Assembly: GCF_051401765.1 (NCBI RefSeq)
Contig: NW_027480422.1
Coordinates: 26,802,001-26,866,000 of the forward strand
Direction: 5' to 3'
Source of the DNA: Calliopsis andreniformis
Taxonomy: Eukaryota; Arthropoda; Insecta; Hymenoptera; Andrenidae
DNA: 64,000 nucleotides
Position 1 is the stretch's first letter. Every line of letters begins with the position of its first letter. Of the stretch, positions 62,161-64,000 are shown one piece after another. A program made the translations under genes and the position numbers. The notes under the pieces were generated by a model, which saw nothing but the letters and a program-made list of their open reading frames with translations, was not told the origin of the DNA and searched no databases.

Positions 62161-64000
62161 TCGAATAGTTAGGGCCTTAGAAGTCAACGCCCAAAGCATA
62201 AAGTACAATAAAGATACAACAGATTTTCCATCGTATAACAGGAGTAATAGCAACCAGTGTGAAAGTGATGGTCATTTCTACATTCCGGGCAACCTATGCT
62301 TCACTCTAGGGCGTTGTTCCACCACATCGAATTGTTAGGGCCTTGGAAGTCAACGCCAGAAGCATAAAATACAAAACAAATACAACAGTTTTTCCATCGT
62401 ATAAAACAATTAATTGCAACGGGTGTGAAAGTTATGGTCATTTCTACGTTCCGGTCAACCTAGGCTTCAATCTAGGGCGTTGTTCCATCAGATCGAATAG
62501 TAAGGGCCTAAGAAGCCAACGCCAGAAGCATAAAATACAATATAAGTCCAACAGTATTTCCATCGTATAAAACGAATAATTGCATCCGGTGTGAAGGTAA
62601 TTGCCATTTCTATGTTCCGGCAACCTAGGCTCCACTCTAGCGCGTTGCCCCACCAGATCGAACAGTTAGTGCCTTAGAAGTCAACGCCCGAAGCATAAAG
62701 TACAATAAAGATACAACAGATTTTCCATCGTATAACAGGAGTAATAGCAACCAGTGTGAAAGTGATGGTCATTTCTACATTCCGGGCAACCTATGCTTCA
62801 CTCTAGGGCGTTGTTCCACCACATCGAATTGTTAGGGCCTTGGAAGTCAACGCCAGAAGCATAAAATACAAAACAAATACAACAGTTTTTCCATCGTATA
62901 AAACAAATAATTGCAACGGGTGTGAAAGTTATGGTCATTTCTACGTTCCGGTCAACCTAGGCTTCACTCTATAGCGTTGCTCCACCAGATCGAATAGTTA
63001 GGGCCTTAGAAGTCAACGCCCGAAGCATATAATACAATAAAAGTACAACAGATTTTCCATCGTATAAAACGAATAATTGCATCCAGTGTGAATGTAATGG
63101 CCATATCTACGTTCCGGGCAAACTAGGCTTGGCTCTAGGGCGTTGCTCCACCAGATCGAATACTTAGGGCCTTAGAAGTCGACGCCCGAAGCATAAAATA
63201 CAATAAAGATACAACAGTTTTTCCACCGTATAACAGGAGTAATAGCAACCAGTGTGAAAGTGATGGTCATTTCTACGTTCCGGGCAACCTATGCTTCACT
63301 CTAGGGCGTTGTTCCACCACATCGAATTGTTAGGGCCATAGAAGTCAACGCCAGAAGCGTAAAATACGAAACAAATGCAACAGTTTTTCCATCGTATAAA
63401 ACGAATAATTGCAACCGATGTGAAAATTATGGTCATTTCTACGTTCCGGGCGACCTAGGCTTCACTCTAGAGCGTTGCACCACCAGATGGAATAGTTAGG
63501 GCCTTAGAAGTCAACGCCCGAAGCATAAAATACAATAAAAATACAATAGCTTTCCATCGTATAAAATGAATAATTGCAATCAGTGTGAAGGTAATGGTCA
63601 TTTCTACGTTCCGGCAACCTAGGCTTCACTCTAGGGCGTTGCTCCACCAGATCGAACAGTTAGTGCCTTAGAAGTCAACGCCCGAAGCATAAAGTACAAT
63701 AAAGATACAACAGATTTTCCATCGTATAACAGGAGTAATAGCAACCAGTGTGAAAGTGATGGTCATTTCTACATTCCGGGCAACCTATGCTTCACTCTAG
63801 GGCGTTGTTCCACCACATCGAATTGTTAGGGCCTTGGAAGTCAACGCCAGAAGCATAAAATACAAAACAAATACAACAGTTTTTCCATCGTATAAAACAA
63901 ATAATTGCAACGGGTGTGAAAGTTATGGTCATTTCTACGTTCCGGTCAACCTAGGCTTCACTCTATAGCGTTGCTCCACCAGATCGAATAGTTAGGGCCT
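62161..64000 (+). repeat. Three-monomer (~497-bp) HOR running off the right edge
   Basis: The monomer with AGGAGTAATAGCAACCAG and CACATCGAATTGTTAGG occurs with its T-tract marker at 62,221, 62,718, 63,216 and 63,712, spaced 497, 498 and 496 bp. A stronger six-monomer offset of 994 bp makes 62,660-63,006 nearly identical to 63,654-64,000, including CTCTATAGCG at 62,967 and 63,961. The array continues beyond the window. Confidence 0.82.

Larger units (their letters stand above)
1..64000 (+). repeat. Tandem satellite array, ~166-bp monomer, whole window
   Basis: The motif TTCCGGGCAACCTAGG recurs at 81, 247, 413 and 579, exactly 166 bp apart, and continues to the right edge with only 1-2 bp length changes in some monomers. 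About 385 monomers fit in the window. Every monomer reads in the same orientation; I saw no reverse-complement segment, no foreign insertion and no unique spacer. Monomers differ from one another by scattered substitutions, while long-range copies are nearly identical, so the array combines diverged monomers with higher-order repeats. A 166-bp unit is close to nucleosome plus linker length, and HOR organisation is typical of centromeric or pericentromeric satellites; that location is inference. I do not recognise the family by sequence. Both window edges lie inside the array, so its true size is unknown. Confidence 0.98.

Noticed and set aside
1..64000. CRISPR-like repeat architecture.
   Set aside because: There is no repeat/spacer alternation; the whole 166-bp period is repeated, with no unique spacers and no cas-like genes.
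1..64000. Hidden non-satellite system (defence island, prophage, mobile element).
   Set aside because: Reading through every line, the satellite core motif never misses more than one period, which leaves no room for a gene-sized insertion.

Overview
This 64 kb window is satellite DNA from end to end. It is an uninterrupted head-to-tail array of a ~166-bp monomer, roughly 385 copies, all in the same orientation. I found no protein-coding gene, no RNA gene, no transposon insertion, no inversion and no non-satellite spacer. Each monomer has an AT-rich half (a run such as ATAAAATACAATATAAATAC followed by a T-tract) and a GC-richer half carrying TTCCGGGCAACCTAGG, a second CTAGGG and a GATCGAATAG segment. 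This points to constitutive heterochromatin of a eukaryotic chromosome. A monomer near one nucleosome plus linker, together with multi-monomer higher-order repeats (HORs), makes a centromere or pericentromere the leading interpretation. I do not recognise the family by sequence. From memory, 166-bp major satellites have been reported in some plants (peach/Prunus, and Medicago MtR3), so a plant is a reasonable but unproven guess.

Layout. (1) Positions 1 to about 22,960 hold HOR family A. Its landmark variant monomer begins at 1, 1991, 4810, 11446, 13768, 15758 and 21066, spacings of 12, 17, 40, 14, 12 and 32 monomers. The segment 13,768-19,318 is a near-identical copy of 1-8,370 with one 2,819-bp unit fewer. 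A four-monomer (664-bp) repeat lies at 9.3-10.7 kb and a 2,322-bp tandem duplication at 10.5-15.2 kb. (2) Positions 22,960-35,720 hold more diverged monomers with scattered local duplications. (3) Positions 35,722 to about 55,120 are a regular HOR block, family B: five units of a 3,979-bp, 24-monomer repeat. The three middle units are full length. The first lacks two monomers and the last lacks one, always by clean whole-monomer loss that leaves a chimeric monomer. (4) Positions 55,120-64,000 hold monomers with 9-mer, 12-mer, 4-mer, 2-mer and 3-mer local periodicities. A trimeric repeat of about 497 bp runs off the right edge.

The sequence records array evolution by unequal exchange rather than gene function. 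In family B the two outer units share alleles that differ from the three inner units, as expected if the interior is homogenised and the edges retain older states. The monomer carries a bulged dyad centred on its CCTAGG/CTAGG pair and, in a subset, a second near-palindrome (TTAGGGCCTAA). These are candidates for non-B DNA or protein recognition. All repeat offsets and junctions were read by eye and may be off by a few bases. The species, the chromosomal location and any link to centromere function cannot be settled from this sequence alone.
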